This document shows, piece after piece, positions 46,160 to 56,144 of a DNA stretch of 64,000 nt. The notes under the pieces were generated by a model. It searched no databases and was not told the origin of the DNA. It saw only the letters and a list, made by a program, of their open reading frames with translations. Origin of the DNA: Methylacidiphilum kamchatkense Kam1 (GTDB lineage Bacteria; Verrucomicrobiota; Verrucomicrobiia; Methylacidiphilales; Methylacidiphilaceae); the NCBI RefSeq assembly GCF_007475525.1, contig NZ_CP037899.1, positions 868,001 to 932,000 of the forward strand, written 5' to 3'. Numbering within the stretch: position 1 is the first letter of the stretch; each line of letters begins with the position of its first letter. Position numbers and translations under genes: made by a program.

Positions 46160-47050
46160 TTACCAGAAAACATATTTGACACCGGCCACACCAATGTATT
46201 GGAAAAAGTTCCCTAAAGCAAAAGAGGCTTGCCCAGGCGTACTTGTCATTACATTAAAGTGAGCCAAATTTTTGAAGATTGAAATGGAACTATCAAAGTA
46301 AATGAATTTCCCTTCAATAAAAACACTCAAATGATCCGTGATGTAATATTCTGCCCCCATAATTTCAGCAAGAACGAAGGCTCCGGTTGTACTGGAATGG
46401 GAAGTATCGAAGCCACCAGCTGGTGCAAGTCCAGTAATATTAGAAGCTGTCACGATTCCTCCACCAACTCCAAATCCAATATATGGAGCAAACCGATAAG
46501 GAGTGATTAATTTGGTTAAAGAATTAATTGTCATAATCCCTACATTCAATTGCATGTCAGGAGTCACACTGCTACCATGGAATACTGGCCCAGAAAAATT
46601 CCCTATGTACCCATTCATTGGATTAGAATAGCCAGCATAGAACCCATCGAATTCCACGGCTTCAGTTACTCTATAAGGGGAATGACCGATCTGCCAACCT
46701 TTATATTGATAGCCAACTTTTAGCCCTCCAATTCCTCCCCAAGAGCCACCATAATTTCCCATCCCTATGTTACCTTTTGTATCTGTATAGGTCCATTGGC
46801 CAGAATCTAGGTACCCTCCACCACCATATAGAGCCGCATAAACTCCTTGATGATAGTGAAAGGTATCGATTTTAGATAAATTCTTTAAATTTTTTGATAA
46901 TTCTTCTTTTGCTTTAGGATCAGAATCTTCCACAGAAACACTGTTGTCATCCCGAAAGTCGGCACCCGCAAGAGGCAAAGTAAGAAGACTGGAAAAATTA
47001 AGGATTAAAAAAAGGGAAAGGAAGGTTACAAAGTGAATTTTAGGACGCAT
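46160..47050 (-). CDS. Outer-membrane beta-barrel protein
   Basis: A 296-residue exported protein. The signal peptide (HFVTFLSLFLILNFSSLLTL) ends near LAGA-D. The mature part is glycine- and aromatic-rich with alternating beta strands (VGYQYKGWQIGH, YIGFGVGGGIVTAS, AEYYITDHLSVFIEGKFIYF) and ends in aromatic residues (GVAGVKYVFW), the usual targeting signal for BAM. It resembles OmpW/OmpA-type or opacity-like porins of 8-14 strands. Its function cannot be deduced further. Confidence 0.75.
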   Translation of the reverse strand: MRPKIHFVTFLSLFLILNFSSLLTLPLAGADFRDDNSVSVEDSDPKAKEELSKNLKNLSKIDTFHYHQGVYAALYGGGGYLDSGQWTYTDTKGNIGMGNYGGSWGGIGGLKVGYQYKGWQIGHSPYRVTEAVEFDGFYAGYSNPMNGYIGNFSGPVFHGSSVTPDMQLNVGIMTINSLTKLITPYRFAPYIGFGVGGGIVTASNITGLAPAGGFDTSHSSTTGAFVLAEIMGAEYYITDHLSVFIEGKFIYFDSSISIFKNLAHFNVMTSTPGQASFALGNFFQYIGVAGVKYVFW

Positions 47051-47131
47051 ATAAAAACCATATTATCAAAGATATATTTTTCCCTTTTTGACAAAAATAG
47101 AAACAACAGTCAAAGAAAATTATTAAATTCA

Positions 47132-48424
47132 TTAATCTTTTTCTTTTTTATCTGGATGGATAGGTTTTGGTAAACGGTTCTTGTAAAGATTCGATTCAAT
47201 GACTTTCTGGATAAGCTGGTCGGCTCCATCCAGTTCTCTTTCATAAATATGTGCTTCATATTTTTCCTTTGGGAACTTTACTAATGAACTTAAAATAGGC
47301 TCCCCTTTTTTGTCTACATGGGTCAGTGCTATGACTGAAAGGCCAGGTCGTAAGGGATGTCTTTTTAGTTCTTCGGGAGAAAGACGGATTCTGACAGGCA
47401 CTCTTTCGACAATATGAATATAGTTTCCGGTTGCATTTTCAGGAGGCAGCAAAGCAAAGGCGCTTCCTGTACCTGGATGCAATCCTTCTACCTGTCCGTG
47501 ATAAATGAGTCTTCTTCCGTAATAATCCACTGTAATAGTAACGGGTTGACCTGGACGAATTTTCTTCATTTCTCTTTCTCTGTAGTTAGCTTCTACCCAT
47601 AGGTAGTCTAGAGGCACAATTGACAAAAGATAAGTATCGGGACGAACTTCATCCCCTGGCTGGACTTTTCTATTGGCAATATAGCCAGTAACAGGTGCGT
47701 AAACTTCCCTTCGGACATAATCCAGATAGGCATTTTTAAGTTCGGTGGCGGCTTGTTTGACTAGAGGATGATCCTCTATTTTTGTGTTGAAGATTTGCGA
47801 TTCGGCATCATAGAGAGAAGCTTCATCCTGTTTGACTTGTGCTTCGAGTTCTTTGACCTGCTGCTCGGTATCATCTACAAGCTGTTCGGAGACGGCTCCA
47901 TAAGAGACAACACTTTTATAGCGTGCTAAATCGTGTTTGAGCCGATCTAATCTAGCAATTTCTGCTAACAGTCGATTCCTGCTGACCTGGACTTGGTAGA
48001 AGAGATCTTCAACCCTTCTAACCGTTTCCCCTAGGTTAGCTTCTGCCCGTTCCAGGGCGACTCTTGAATCAAGCCTATCCAACCTGACTAAGACCTCTCC
48101 TTGATGCACCAGCTGGGTGTTTTCATAGAGTACTTCTGTGACCACACCACTGACTTGTGATTTCAAAGGCACAAGATTACCTATAACATAGGCATCATTG
48201 GTGATTACTACTCGACTGAAAATAAAAAACCAAAGGATAAAATAGAGAAGCCCTAAAAAGAGAATGCCTAAGGTGACAAGGACCAGTTGTCTGTTGCGTA
48301 TGACTCTTCTTCGGTATTTAGGTGGGGTAGAAGCGATGATTGACCTATTTAAATATCGCAAAAGCTTCTTCCATGGGTCCTTGAGATTGGTTGTTTTTTT
48401 TTCTGCTTCATTCGATGGACTCAT
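47132..48424 (-). CDS. HlyD/EmrA-family membrane fusion protein
   Basis: Periplasmic adaptor of a drug-efflux pump, 430 residues. It has one membrane helix (LVLVTLGILFLGLLYFILWFFIF), a beta-barrel/lipoyl part (VVTEVLYENTQLVHQGEVLVRLD), a long coiled-coil hairpin (EANLGETVRRVEDLFYQV onward to KDEASLYDAESQIF), then KVQPGDEVRPDTYLLSIVPLDYLWVEANY and PVTITVDYYGRRLIYHGQV. Start: ATG 48424 is taken; an in-frame GTG 48430 is two codons earlier. Its start overlaps the end of the outer-membrane-factor gene by about 17-23 bases, so both belong to one operon. Confidence 0.9.
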   Translation of the reverse strand: MSPSNEAEKKTTNLKDPWKKLLRYLNRSIIASTPPKYRRRVIRNRQLVLVTLGILFLGLLYFILWFFIFSRVVITNDAYVIGNLVPLKSQVSGVVTEVLYENTQLVHQGEVLVRLDRLDSRVALERAEANLGETVRRVEDLFYQVQVSRNRLLAEIARLDRLKHDLARYKSVVSYGAVSEQLVDDTEQQVKELEAQVKQDEASLYDAESQIFNTKIEDHPLVKQAATELKNAYLDYVRREVYAPVTGYIANRKVQPGDEVRPDTYLLSIVPLDYLWVEANYREREMKKIRPGQPVTITVDYYGRRLIYHGQVEGLHPGTGSAFALLPPENATGNYIHIVERVPVRIRLSPEELKRHPLRPGLSVIALTHVDKKGEPILSSLVKFPKEKYEAHIYERELDGADQLIQKVIESNLYKNRLPKPIHPDKKEKD

Positions 48425-49910
48425 ATCCACCCCCTAAGGCTAAAAAAAGGCCGACCGCTGCTTCCAGATGTTCAGCAGTTCTATTACTTAATGTGATTTG
48501 AGATTGAATAAGTGTATACTGTAAGTCTAAAAGATCAGTCTTGGTGTTAATTCCAGCAGAAAAAAGTCTTGCCGAAAGTTCAGCATTAGATTTTGCTGAA
48601 TTTGTTGATTGTTCCTGCGAACTCAGATTTTTATCCGTTTCTTTCCATACGGATAAAGCATCGGCTACTTGTTGGAAAGCCGAAAGCAGCGTGCTATTAT
48701 AACTTTCAACAGCAATATTGTATTCTTCCTGAGCTACGACAAGTTCCGAACTGAGTCTGCCAGCAGTGAAAATAGGTAAATTCCAGGCAGGGCCAGCAAT
48801 ATACAATAAAGGTAAAGCGGGATTGAGAAAAAGAGTTGCAAAATTCAAAGTTTCAAAGCCGACGAGAGCAACGAGATCAAGATTTGGATAAAATGCCGTT
48901 TTTGTAACTTTGACTTGATGAGCAAGAGCTTCCGCTCTCCATCGGCTCACAGCTACATCAGGTCTTCTTCCTATAAGATCGAGAGGAAGAGACTTTGGTA
49001 ATGGAAATCGTTTTGGGAAGGTCGATTCTTTTACTAAAATAGTTCTACCCCAATCGGGACTTTGTCCAGCCAGCCTGGCGATTTCATCTCTTAAGATTTG
49101 CGTTTCTCTTTCGAGGCTGTTAACTAGTTGGTTTACTGTTTCCAGCCTCTGCTCAATGGTATGGACTGGGAGTAAGTTTTCTATGCCACTTTTTTTTCTC
49201 ATCTGAACAAGATGAAGCAGTTCATTGATGATTTGTTGTCCACTCCTTGCCAGTCCTAATTCTTCTTCAGCAGAGACCAATCTAATGTATCTACTGGCAA
49301 GAGTCGTGCTCAGAAAAAGTCGGGCGAGGGCATATTCTGCTTCAGAAGCCCTTGCCATGCCAATAGCTGCTCTCACCCGGGCTTTATCTTCTCCCCAAAG
49401 ATCTAAGTGATAGTTTGAGAGGGCAGGAATGACACTCCAAAAAAAGAAACTGTTGTCTCCGAACGGACCAAAAAAACTACTCCCAGGAAGTTGCAAAACT
49501 CCCAGGGGCACAGGGAAAAGAAATTGCGTGGAACTAAAGGAAGGGAGGTAGCGACTGCGAGCACCAGCTGCAATGGCCCATGCTTGATGTATCCTTGAAA
49601 GTGAGGCTTTTAGATCTGGATTTTTTCCCAGTGCTATAGTTATAATCCGATTCATTTCAGGATTATGAAACTCCTCCCACCAGCGAAGCGAAGGCCATTT
49701 TTTTACTATTTTTTCAGAAGAGTTGTCGAATTGAGCATTAAGGGTTTCTTTAATCTGTGGAGTATCAAGGGGAGCTGCAACACGTGTGTCTTTTGGCAGA
49801 GTAGCACAGCCTGCAACCATCATGCCAATAAGCATTGACAGAAATAGCAGAAAATGAGCGTTGCAAAATCTGTCTTTTGTCAAGGGCTCCATAGATAAAC
49901 AACATTCCAT
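48408..49910 (-). CDS. NodT/TolC-family outer-membrane efflux lipoprotein
   Basis: Outer-membrane channel of 500 residues. The N-terminus contains a signal peptide with the lipobox V-A-G-C (AGCATLPKD), so it is a lipoprotein like NodT/CusC/OprM. Two TolC-like repeats are visible (LRWWEEFHNPEMNRIITIALGKNPDLKASLSRI; later WKETDKNLSSQEQSTNSAKSNAELSARLFSAGINT), with GRRPDVAVSRWRAEALAHQVKVTKTAFYPNLDL between them. A second in-frame ATG lies at residue 7. The upstream gene is a frameshifted MFS pump, giving the order pump, outer-membrane factor, adaptor. Confidence 0.9.
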   Translation of the reverse strand: MECCLSMEPLTKDRFCNAHFLLFLSMLIGMMVAGCATLPKDTRVAAPLDTPQIKETLNAQFDNSSEKIVKKWPSLRWWEEFHNPEMNRIITIALGKNPDLKASLSRIHQAWAIAAGARSRYLPSFSSTQFLFPVPLGVLQLPGSSFFGPFGDNSFFFWSVIPALSNYHLDLWGEDKARVRAAIGMARASEAEYALARLFLSTTLASRYIRLVSAEEELGLARSGQQIINELLHLVQMRKKSGIENLLPVHTIEQRLETVNQLVNSLERETQILRDEIARLAGQSPDWGRTILVKESTFPKRFPLPKSLPLDLIGRRPDVAVSRWRAEALAHQVKVTKTAFYPNLDLVALVGFETLNFATLFLNPALPLLYIAGPAWNLPIFTAGRLSSELVVAQEEYNIAVESYNSTLLSAFQQVADALSVWKETDKNLSSQEQSTNSAKSNAELSARLFSAGINTKTDLLDLQYTLIQSQITLSNRTAEHLEAAVGLFLALGGGYESIE

Positions 49911-49990
49911 GATAATATTTTGCTAAGGCCAGTATAATTTTTGGGTCATTCTTCTCTTTTCGACACACATTGTAGAAAATTTTAAGAAAA

Positions 49991-51557
49991 TTATATTCCT
50001 TTTTTTTTCATGGCTGGAATCCAGACTAAAATAGCCATCAGAAAAAAAATCCAGCTACAAAGCCTGTAGGTGTCATCCAGAGCTAAAATAATAGAATGGC
50101 TAGCTGCCTGTTCTACCATCTTCGATTGGATCTGTAAGTTGTTCAGACCAAGATGTTGGAGTGAGGCTATAAAGCTTAGACTTTCTGAGTTCTGACCTGT
50201 AAATGTTTCAACAAGTCGTGTCTGTTGGAAATCACGTCTATGCTCCATCAGCATGGTTCCAAGGAGTCCTCCACCCCAAGTAAGAAAATAAGTGCGTAAT
50301 AGAATACTTGTATTCACTGCGGATTCTTGGTTTTTTTTGATAATCCATTAATGGCTATAGCATTGAGTGCTGGAACAAGACCAACGTAGGCACCATTGAG
50401 GACTTGAGTAAAGAGAATGTATTGATTAAAAAATTGATCAAAAAAGGCTCTTTTGTTGAAAAAATCGTAATAACCAGTCCAATAGCAGAATATGCCTAAG
50501 AGAATCAAGAGAATGGAAGCGACTATTTTGGGATTGATTCTCGGAGATAAAAAAACGGATAGGGGATAAATAATCGGTAGAAAAAACAATAAGGGAGCCA
50601 TGGCTAGTCCGGCTTGAAAAGAGGAGAAATTCGTATGGTTTTTCAATACCTGAAGTGTAAAAACTAGGGTCGAGAAAAGCCCATAGACAATCGCAAAGGA
50701 AATAGGAGTTATGATAGAGGAGATAAGAAAGGTTGGTTTGAAGAAAAGTTTGAGGTTGATGAAAGGATTTTTTCACCCATTTCCCAAACAACAAAATAGA
50801 GAAGCGATATTCCACCAAAGAGAAAAAGAAGGTCAATAAAGGTGGAATTATACCAATCTTCATCCTGTCCACGCGTGACTAAGGTTTGAAAACACAGAGC
50901 AGCAAAGAGCAAAAGCATAAATCCGATCCAATCAAAAGGATGGGGAACTGGCGTATCTTCCTGTCTTTTCTCGGTAAGAACAAGGAGAATCCAGCTTATT
51001 ATTAGCCCACAGATGATATGAAGAGAACAGCTTGTCAAAAAATAAGCTCTCCAGCCAAATGATTCATTGATAAACCCTCCGACTACGGGACCAAACCCAA
51101 AGACAGAAACCTGAAGAAAGCCGAAATAAGTGGTCACAAAAGGCCATCGACTAATTGGATAGTAGTCGAGAAGATTAAGCTGGCAGAGTGTCATTGTACT
51201 ACCGCCAGAGATACCAAGGAGGAGCCTAAAGAACAGGGAAAGATAGTAGTCTGAACTGATGGCAACAAGAAAATCGAATAGAGCAAAAAACCCGATTGAT
51301 AAAAGCAAAGATTTAACTCGACCAAAAGCTCGATCAAACCAAGGGCCTATAAATAGCCCGAATGCTTGACCAGCGAAATAAATCGTCGAAATCCAGGAGG
51401 CATGGCTTGGGCTTACCCCCAAATCTCCTGCCGGATAGAGATTAAAGGTGGCATAAGCAGGAGGACTATAGGTACCTAAAAGAAATTCGATACTAAATAG
51501 CCCCTGTAACACAACAAGCAAAGCCGGCTTAAGTTCTTTTTTGCTTTCAAGAGCCAT
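49991..51557 (-). pseudogene. MFS drug pump (EmrB/DHA2-like), two frameshifts
   Basis: A 14-helix major facilitator of about 520 residues if read through. Residues 1-263 are in one frame (SIEFLLGTYSPPAYATFNLY onward to FVVWEMGEK). Then a single-base loss in a T6 run (50768-50773, plus strand) shifts to a frame that continues NPFINLKLFFKP, TPISFAIVYGLF and onward to INGLSKK. A second single-base loss in a T8 run near 50330-50337 shifts again to SAVNTSILLRTYFLTWGGG and the end at 49991. The paralogue at 51902-53400 aligns throughout and fixes both positions. It heads the efflux operon. It may be a true pseudogene, a sequence error or slippage-rescued. Confidence 0.8.
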
Positions 51558-51901
51558 TGCCTAAAAGTTGTTTCTTCGATTTAAATATTTTCTAAAGAAT
51601 CAAAACTTAAATTCAATACTATTAAAATTTTTTTCTAAACAAAATTTTTACAAGAATAAAAATTCAATGACCTCTAGAAACAATATTAATTTATATAATA
51701 ATATTTTATTTTTGCTTATTGTCTTTATTGTTTCTAGAGAAACTCTTTGTAATGGAAAATAATAAATTTATCTAATACTTCTTAACTAAAATAGAATATA
51801 AAATATATTTATATTTTAAAACATTTTTCGATTTTAACTTTTTTATTATATTAATCATATTTTTTATAAGTATGGTTAGGATTTTCGCTTTTGGGTAGCA
51901 A
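51558..51901. other. Extremely AT-rich divergent intergenic region
   Basis: This 344-base stretch between the divergent starts of two MFS paralogues is visibly much richer in A and T than the rest of the window. It contains a perfect 14-bp inverted repeat (51672-51685 and 51726-51739). Any ORFs in it are short and low-complexity. It must hold the promoters of both pump genes. Confidence 0.6.
51672..51739. repeat. 14-bp perfect inverted repeat, 40-base spacer
   Basis: CTCTAGAAACAATA at 51672-51685 is matched by TATTGTTTCTAGAG at 51726-51739. It lies midway between the two MFS starts. It could be a regulator binding site pair, a hairpin in RNA, or a remnant of a small mobile element. Confidence 0.75.
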
Positions 51902-53400
51902 ATGAGGAAAGTTTCTTTTTTTTTTCTGCATCTAGCGCTGGGCACAGAATTTTTGCTGGCCGTTTACAGCTCATCTGCTTATGCGGTGCTTAACAGGCAT
52001 GCTGTAGGAGAATTAGGCCAAAGCCCAAGTCATGCGATGTGGACTTCGACCATTTTTTTATTGGCCGGGCTTTGGGTATGTTTCTCAGTCCATGGTTATC
52101 AACTGTTTATGGCAAAGTGCGCTCGCTTTTAGGAGCCATTGTCATTCTTATTTTGAGTAATTTTATCTTGGCTTTGACAACCGACTTCTATCTTTTTCTT
52201 TTTTTTAGGTTTCCTTTAGGCTTAGCAGCTGGAGCCGTGATGATGCTTTGTCAATATGTTTTGATGGATTTTTATCCGATCAGTAAATGGCCATTTGTGA
52301 CGACTCTTTTTGGGTTTCTTCTGTTGACAACATTTGGCTTTGGACCTCCCTTTGGGGGCGTGTTGCAAGAATACCGATGGAATTGGAGAGATTATTTTTT
52401 AATTAACCTCCTTTTGCACACGATCCTTTTCTGGGTACTCTTTGTTTTTCTAAGAAAAAAGAATGACACAACTCGTAGGGTTCCTTTGGATTGGATCGGT
52501 CTTTCATTGCTTACTACTTGTTTTTTCTCCTTCCAGATAGTTGTCTCAAGGGGTCAGGATGAAGATTGGTATAATTCATTTTTTATTAATTGTTTCTTTT
52601 TTTTAGGGGTGAGTTCTCTCATTTATTTTATTGTCTGGGAATTGGGAGAAAAAAAACCATTCTTTGATGTCCGACATTTTCTAAAACCCAACTTTTCCAT
52701 CGCGAACTTGCTTGGGCCGATTTCTTTCGGCCTTCTATATGGTGCCTTTTCTGTGCTTATTGGAGCACTCCAGCAATTAGGTTATACCTCATTTCTTTCT
52801 AGTCTGCCTCTTCTCCCTATGCTTTTCTGCCTTCCTTTTCTTTATCCTCTGTCTGTGTTTCTTTCTAATCGTTCTGATCCTAGGCCCGTGGCAAGCCTCT
52901 GCTTTGCCATGTTATCCCTCTTTTGCTACATGACAAGTAATTATGACTTTTTCAATCGTCGATCTTTTTTTATTCAGACAATTCTACTCTCCCAAATCTT
53001 ATTAGGAGGCATGGTTGGGCTACTGCCAGCAATCAATCGGATAAGTATTGAAGGCCTTTCGCAGCGCAATCAGCAAAAGGCGATAAACGAGGGTATTTTG
53101 CTAAGGACTTTTTCTTTTTCTATTGGCGGAGGACTTTTAGGCACACTCTTAGAACATCGAACTGCTTTCCAGCAAGTTTGTCTTGTCGAAACCCGTAGCT
53201 TGTTTGATCCTCAGGTGGTTGAATTTCTCCAAAGACTTAGGGATTGGGGACTTGATTCCATGCAGGCATTAAAAGTATATGGGAACTTAGTTAGCCAAAG
53301 AAGCTATATTTTAGCGGTTGATGACACCTTTCGGTTTTGTGCCATCCTCTATTTGTTTATCACTTTTCTCATATGGTTTGCCAAGATTAAAAAAACATAA
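51902..53400 (+). pseudogene. MFS drug pump (EmrB/DHA2-like), one frameshift
   Basis: Paralogue of the pump on the other strand, about 499 residues if read through. The first frame (MRKVSFFFLHLALGTEFL) carries SSAYAVLNRHAVGELGQ and HAMWTSTI, then breaks at a T7 run (52053-52059). One more T would join it to FFIGRALGMFLSPWLSTVYG and the rest, which stays open to 53400 with GPPFGGVLQE, ISKWPFVTTLFGF and SIGGGLLGTLLEHR. A downstream start at TTG/ATG near 52039 would lose the first membrane segments. Convergent with phosphoketolase, 18 bases away. Confidence 0.8.
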
Positions 53401-53418
53401 GCTTGACACAAATGGACC

Positions 53419-55788
53419 TTAACTAGCTGAAGGATCGCTCCAGGTCCAATTTTTAATTTCTGGCATATCATCTAGATGAGTTCGAACATAGGTAGTGTGT
53501 TCAGCTATTTTTCTTTCAAAAAAGGCGATCATATTTTCTCCTTTTGTCCGGAGATGGGGGACTCCTTTTAAAGCATATTTGATTGCATCAATAGCCAGAT
53601 TGTACCGGCTCATCTTATTGAGAACGACCATGTCAAAAGAGGTTGTTGTTGTTCCCTCTTCCTGGTAGCCACGGACGTGGAACCTGGCCGGATTAGGTCG
53701 TCCATGAATAAGGTCGTGGACCATTCTAGGATATCCATGAAAAGCAAAAAGCACAGGTTGGGTTGCACTAAAAAGATGAATAAACCTCTGTTCATCCATT
53801 CCATGAGGATGATAGGCTGGAGGGGAAAGGGTCATCAGATCGACAACATTCACCACTTTAACTTTAAGCTCAGGAAAATGTCTTTGTAGGAGCCAAGAAG
53901 CAGCCACTGTTTCCAATGTTGGGACATCTCCTGCACAGCCAAGAATAATATCAGGGCTTCCTTCATCATTACTTGCCCAGGTCCAAATAGAAGCCCCACG
54001 GGCACAATGAGCACGGGCTTCTTCCATATTCAGCCAATTAAGAGCTGGCTGCTTTTCAGCTATGATCAGATTAACATAATTTCTGCTTCTTAAACAATGA
54101 TCCATGACCGAAAGCAATGTGTTTGTATCTGGTGGCAGATAGATTCTGATTACGTGTCCTTTTTTGTTAATCAGTGTATCGATAAATCCAGGGCCTTGAT
54201 GGGTATATCCATCATATTCCTGACGCCATACATGGGAAGACAATAGATAATTAAGAGAAGCGATAGGTTTTCTCCACGGTATTTCCCTGTACAGTTTTAG
54301 CCACTTGGCATGTTGACTTGCCATTGAATCAAGAATCATGGCGAAAGCTTCGTAAGAAACCAACAGTCCATGCCTGCCGCTAAGAAGGTAGCCTTCGAGC
54401 CAACCTTGGCAGCAGTGTTCGCTCAAAATTTCCATGATCCTTCCATCAGCAGATAGATGATCGTCATCTGGATTGGTCTTGGCTACAAAACAGCGATTTG
54501 TTACCTCGAAAACCGCTGAAAGCCGATTCGAATCCGTTTCATCAGGACAAAAGATACGAAAGTTCGTTGGATTTCTTCGAAGCACATCGCGAAGATACTT
54601 TCCTAGAACATGGGTGGGTTCGGATACAGTATTTCCAGGTTGTTTGACACCAACTTGGTATTCAGTGTAATCAGGCAAAACCAGATCGACTAAAAGACTA
54701 CCCCCATTGGCATAGGGACTTGCACCCATTCGAAGGCTTCCCTTTGGAGCAAGATCTGAAAGATCTTTTCGTAGTTTTCCAGATTCATCAAACAGCTTTT
54801 CGGGATGGTAACTCTTAAGCCAAGATTCTAAAAGTTTTAAATGTTCAGGATTTTCTCGTGCATCCATCAGTGGACTTCTATGAGAACGAAAAGTGCCTTC
54901 TATTTTTACTCCGTCCACTTCTTTAGGGCCCGTCCACCCATCAGGAGTTCTCAACACGATCATGGGCCATCGGGGCTTGGAATGCACTCCTTTTTCTTTT
55001 GCCTCTTGCTGAATTTGCCGAATCGTTGCATAGGATTTTTCTAAAGCAATGCCTAGATCCGTATGGACCTGCCTTGGATCGCTTCCACACACAAAAAGAG
55101 GCTCATAACCCATGCCAGAAAAAAACATGGCTATGTCTTTATCTTCCATTCTTCCGAAGATAGTGGGCCCAGAAAGTTTTCCATCATTTACATGGAAAAT
55201 CGGTAAGACAGCTCCATCCCTAGCGGGGTTGAGAAAATTTATTGATTGCCAACTGGCAGCCAATGGTCCAGTTTCAGCTTCGCCATCACTTACAACGGCT
55301 GCTGCAATAAGCTCCGGATGATCGAATACGGCACCAAAAGCATGCAAAAGAGAGTAACCCAGTTCACCCCCTTCGTGGATAGATCCAGGCGTCATGGCGC
55401 TTACATGGCTGGGAACTCCACCAGGGGAAGAAAATTGCCTACAAAAAAGAGTGAGACCATCTAGATCTTGAGAAATTTCAGGATAAAATTCTGTATAAGT
55501 TCCTTCCAGATATAGGTTTGCCAGAATCGCTGAGGAACAATGCCCGGGTCCGGTAATAAAAAGAAATTGAGCATTAGTTTTTTGAATTAACCTATTGAGC
55601 TGAACATAAATGAGATTTAATCCAGGGGCTGATCCCCAATGCCCTCGAATGCGTGGTTTTAGGTGTTCGGGTCTTAATGGAACTCGAAGCAGAGGATTTT
55701 CTTTTAAATAAAATTGGGCAGCTGCCAGATAATTTGCAGCGTTCCAATATTCAATGTGCAGATCAATGTTTTCGATATCCGGTGCCAT
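53419..55788 (-). CDS. xfp: Xylulose-5-phosphate/fructose-6-phosphate phosphoketolase
   Basis: Thiamine-diphosphate enzyme that splits xylulose 5-phosphate or fructose 6-phosphate with phosphate into acetyl phosphate and a triose or tetrose phosphate. It has 789 residues, typical of the family. Visible motifs are HIEYWNAANYLAAAQFYL, RGHWGSAPGLNLIY, the signature EGGELGYSLLHAFG (139-152) and the TPP motif S167-DGEAETG174. A Shine-Dalgarno AGGAGA lies before the ATG. It gives a short route from sugar phosphates to acetyl units, complementing the glyoxylate enzymes. Acetate kinase or phosphotransacetylase is not in the window. Confidence 0.95.
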   Translation of the reverse strand: MAPDIENIDLHIEYWNAANYLAAAQFYLKENPLLRVPLRPEHLKPRIRGHWGSAPGLNLIYVQLNRLIQKTNAQFLFITGPGHCSSAILANLYLEGTYTEFYPEISQDLDGLTLFCRQFSSPGGVPSHVSAMTPGSIHEGGELGYSLLHAFGAVFDHPELIAAAVVSDGEAETGPLAASWQSINFLNPARDGAVLPIFHVNDGKLSGPTIFGRMEDKDIAMFFSGMGYEPLFVCGSDPRQVHTDLGIALEKSYATIRQIQQEAKEKGVHSKPRWPMIVLRTPDGWTGPKEVDGVKIEGTFRSHRSPLMDARENPEHLKLLESWLKSYHPEKLFDESGKLRKDLSDLAPKGSLRMGASPYANGGSLLVDLVLPDYTEYQVGVKQPGNTVSEPTHVLGKYLRDVLRRNPTNFRIFCPDETDSNRLSAVFEVTNRCFVAKTNPDDDHLSADGRIMEILSEHCCQGWLEGYLLSGRHGLLVSYEAFAMILDSMASQHAKWLKLYREIPWRKPIASLNYLLSSHVWRQEYDGYTHQGPGFIDTLINKKGHVIRIYLPPDTNTLLSVMDHCLRSRNYVNLIIAEKQPALNWLNMEEARAHCARGASIWTWASNDEGSPDIILGCAGDVPTLETVAASWLLQRHFPELKVKVVNVVDLMTLSPPAYHPHGMDEQRFIHLFSATQPVLFAFHGYPRMVHDLIHGRPNPARFHVRGYQEEGTTTTSFDMVVLNKMSRYNLAIDAIKYALKGVPHLRTKGENMIAFFERKIAEHTTYVRTHLDDMPEIKNWTWSDPSAS

Positions 55789-56144
55789 AAGTACATCTCC
55801 TGTAGTAATAGACTTTTTAGGATTTAGGGAGTGAAGCTTGTTTAAATTTCTATATCAATAAAAGCTAAAAGAAGAAAATAAGTTTCTAAAAGAATACTTT
55901 CCTTCGGGCTCCGTTCAAGGTTCGTTAAGCCATCATCCTCTCTAACTAATAAGCTTTCTATAACTAACGAACTCTCTGGTATGGAGTTACCGACCAAAGA
56001 ATATTGCCTAAATAGTACAAAAGTTGCACTTTCGCTTTTCTATTTCTAAAGCCTATTCTAACAACAGCTCCTACTGTGGTTTAGCTACCCAGCTCAAACG
56101 GCTTTCAGATAACCTGATAGGGAATATGGGTAAGCAGAGGGTCA
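55789..56144. other. Intergenic region without recognised features
   Basis: About 356 bases between the topoisomerase III stop and the phosphoketolase start, both on the minus strand. Beyond the phosphoketolase ribosome binding site no ORF, tRNA or convincing terminator is seen. It probably carries the phosphoketolase promoter. Confidence 0.5.

Noticed and set aside
50438-50872. 144-codon minus-strand ORF inside the broken MFS gene
   Set aside because: It is the third, wrong frame of the pump; the paralogue aligns with the other two frames.
51568-51762. 64-codon plus-strand ORF in the AT-rich gap
   Set aside because: Asn/Lys/Phe/Ile-only composition expected from AT-rich DNA; no Shine-Dalgarno.
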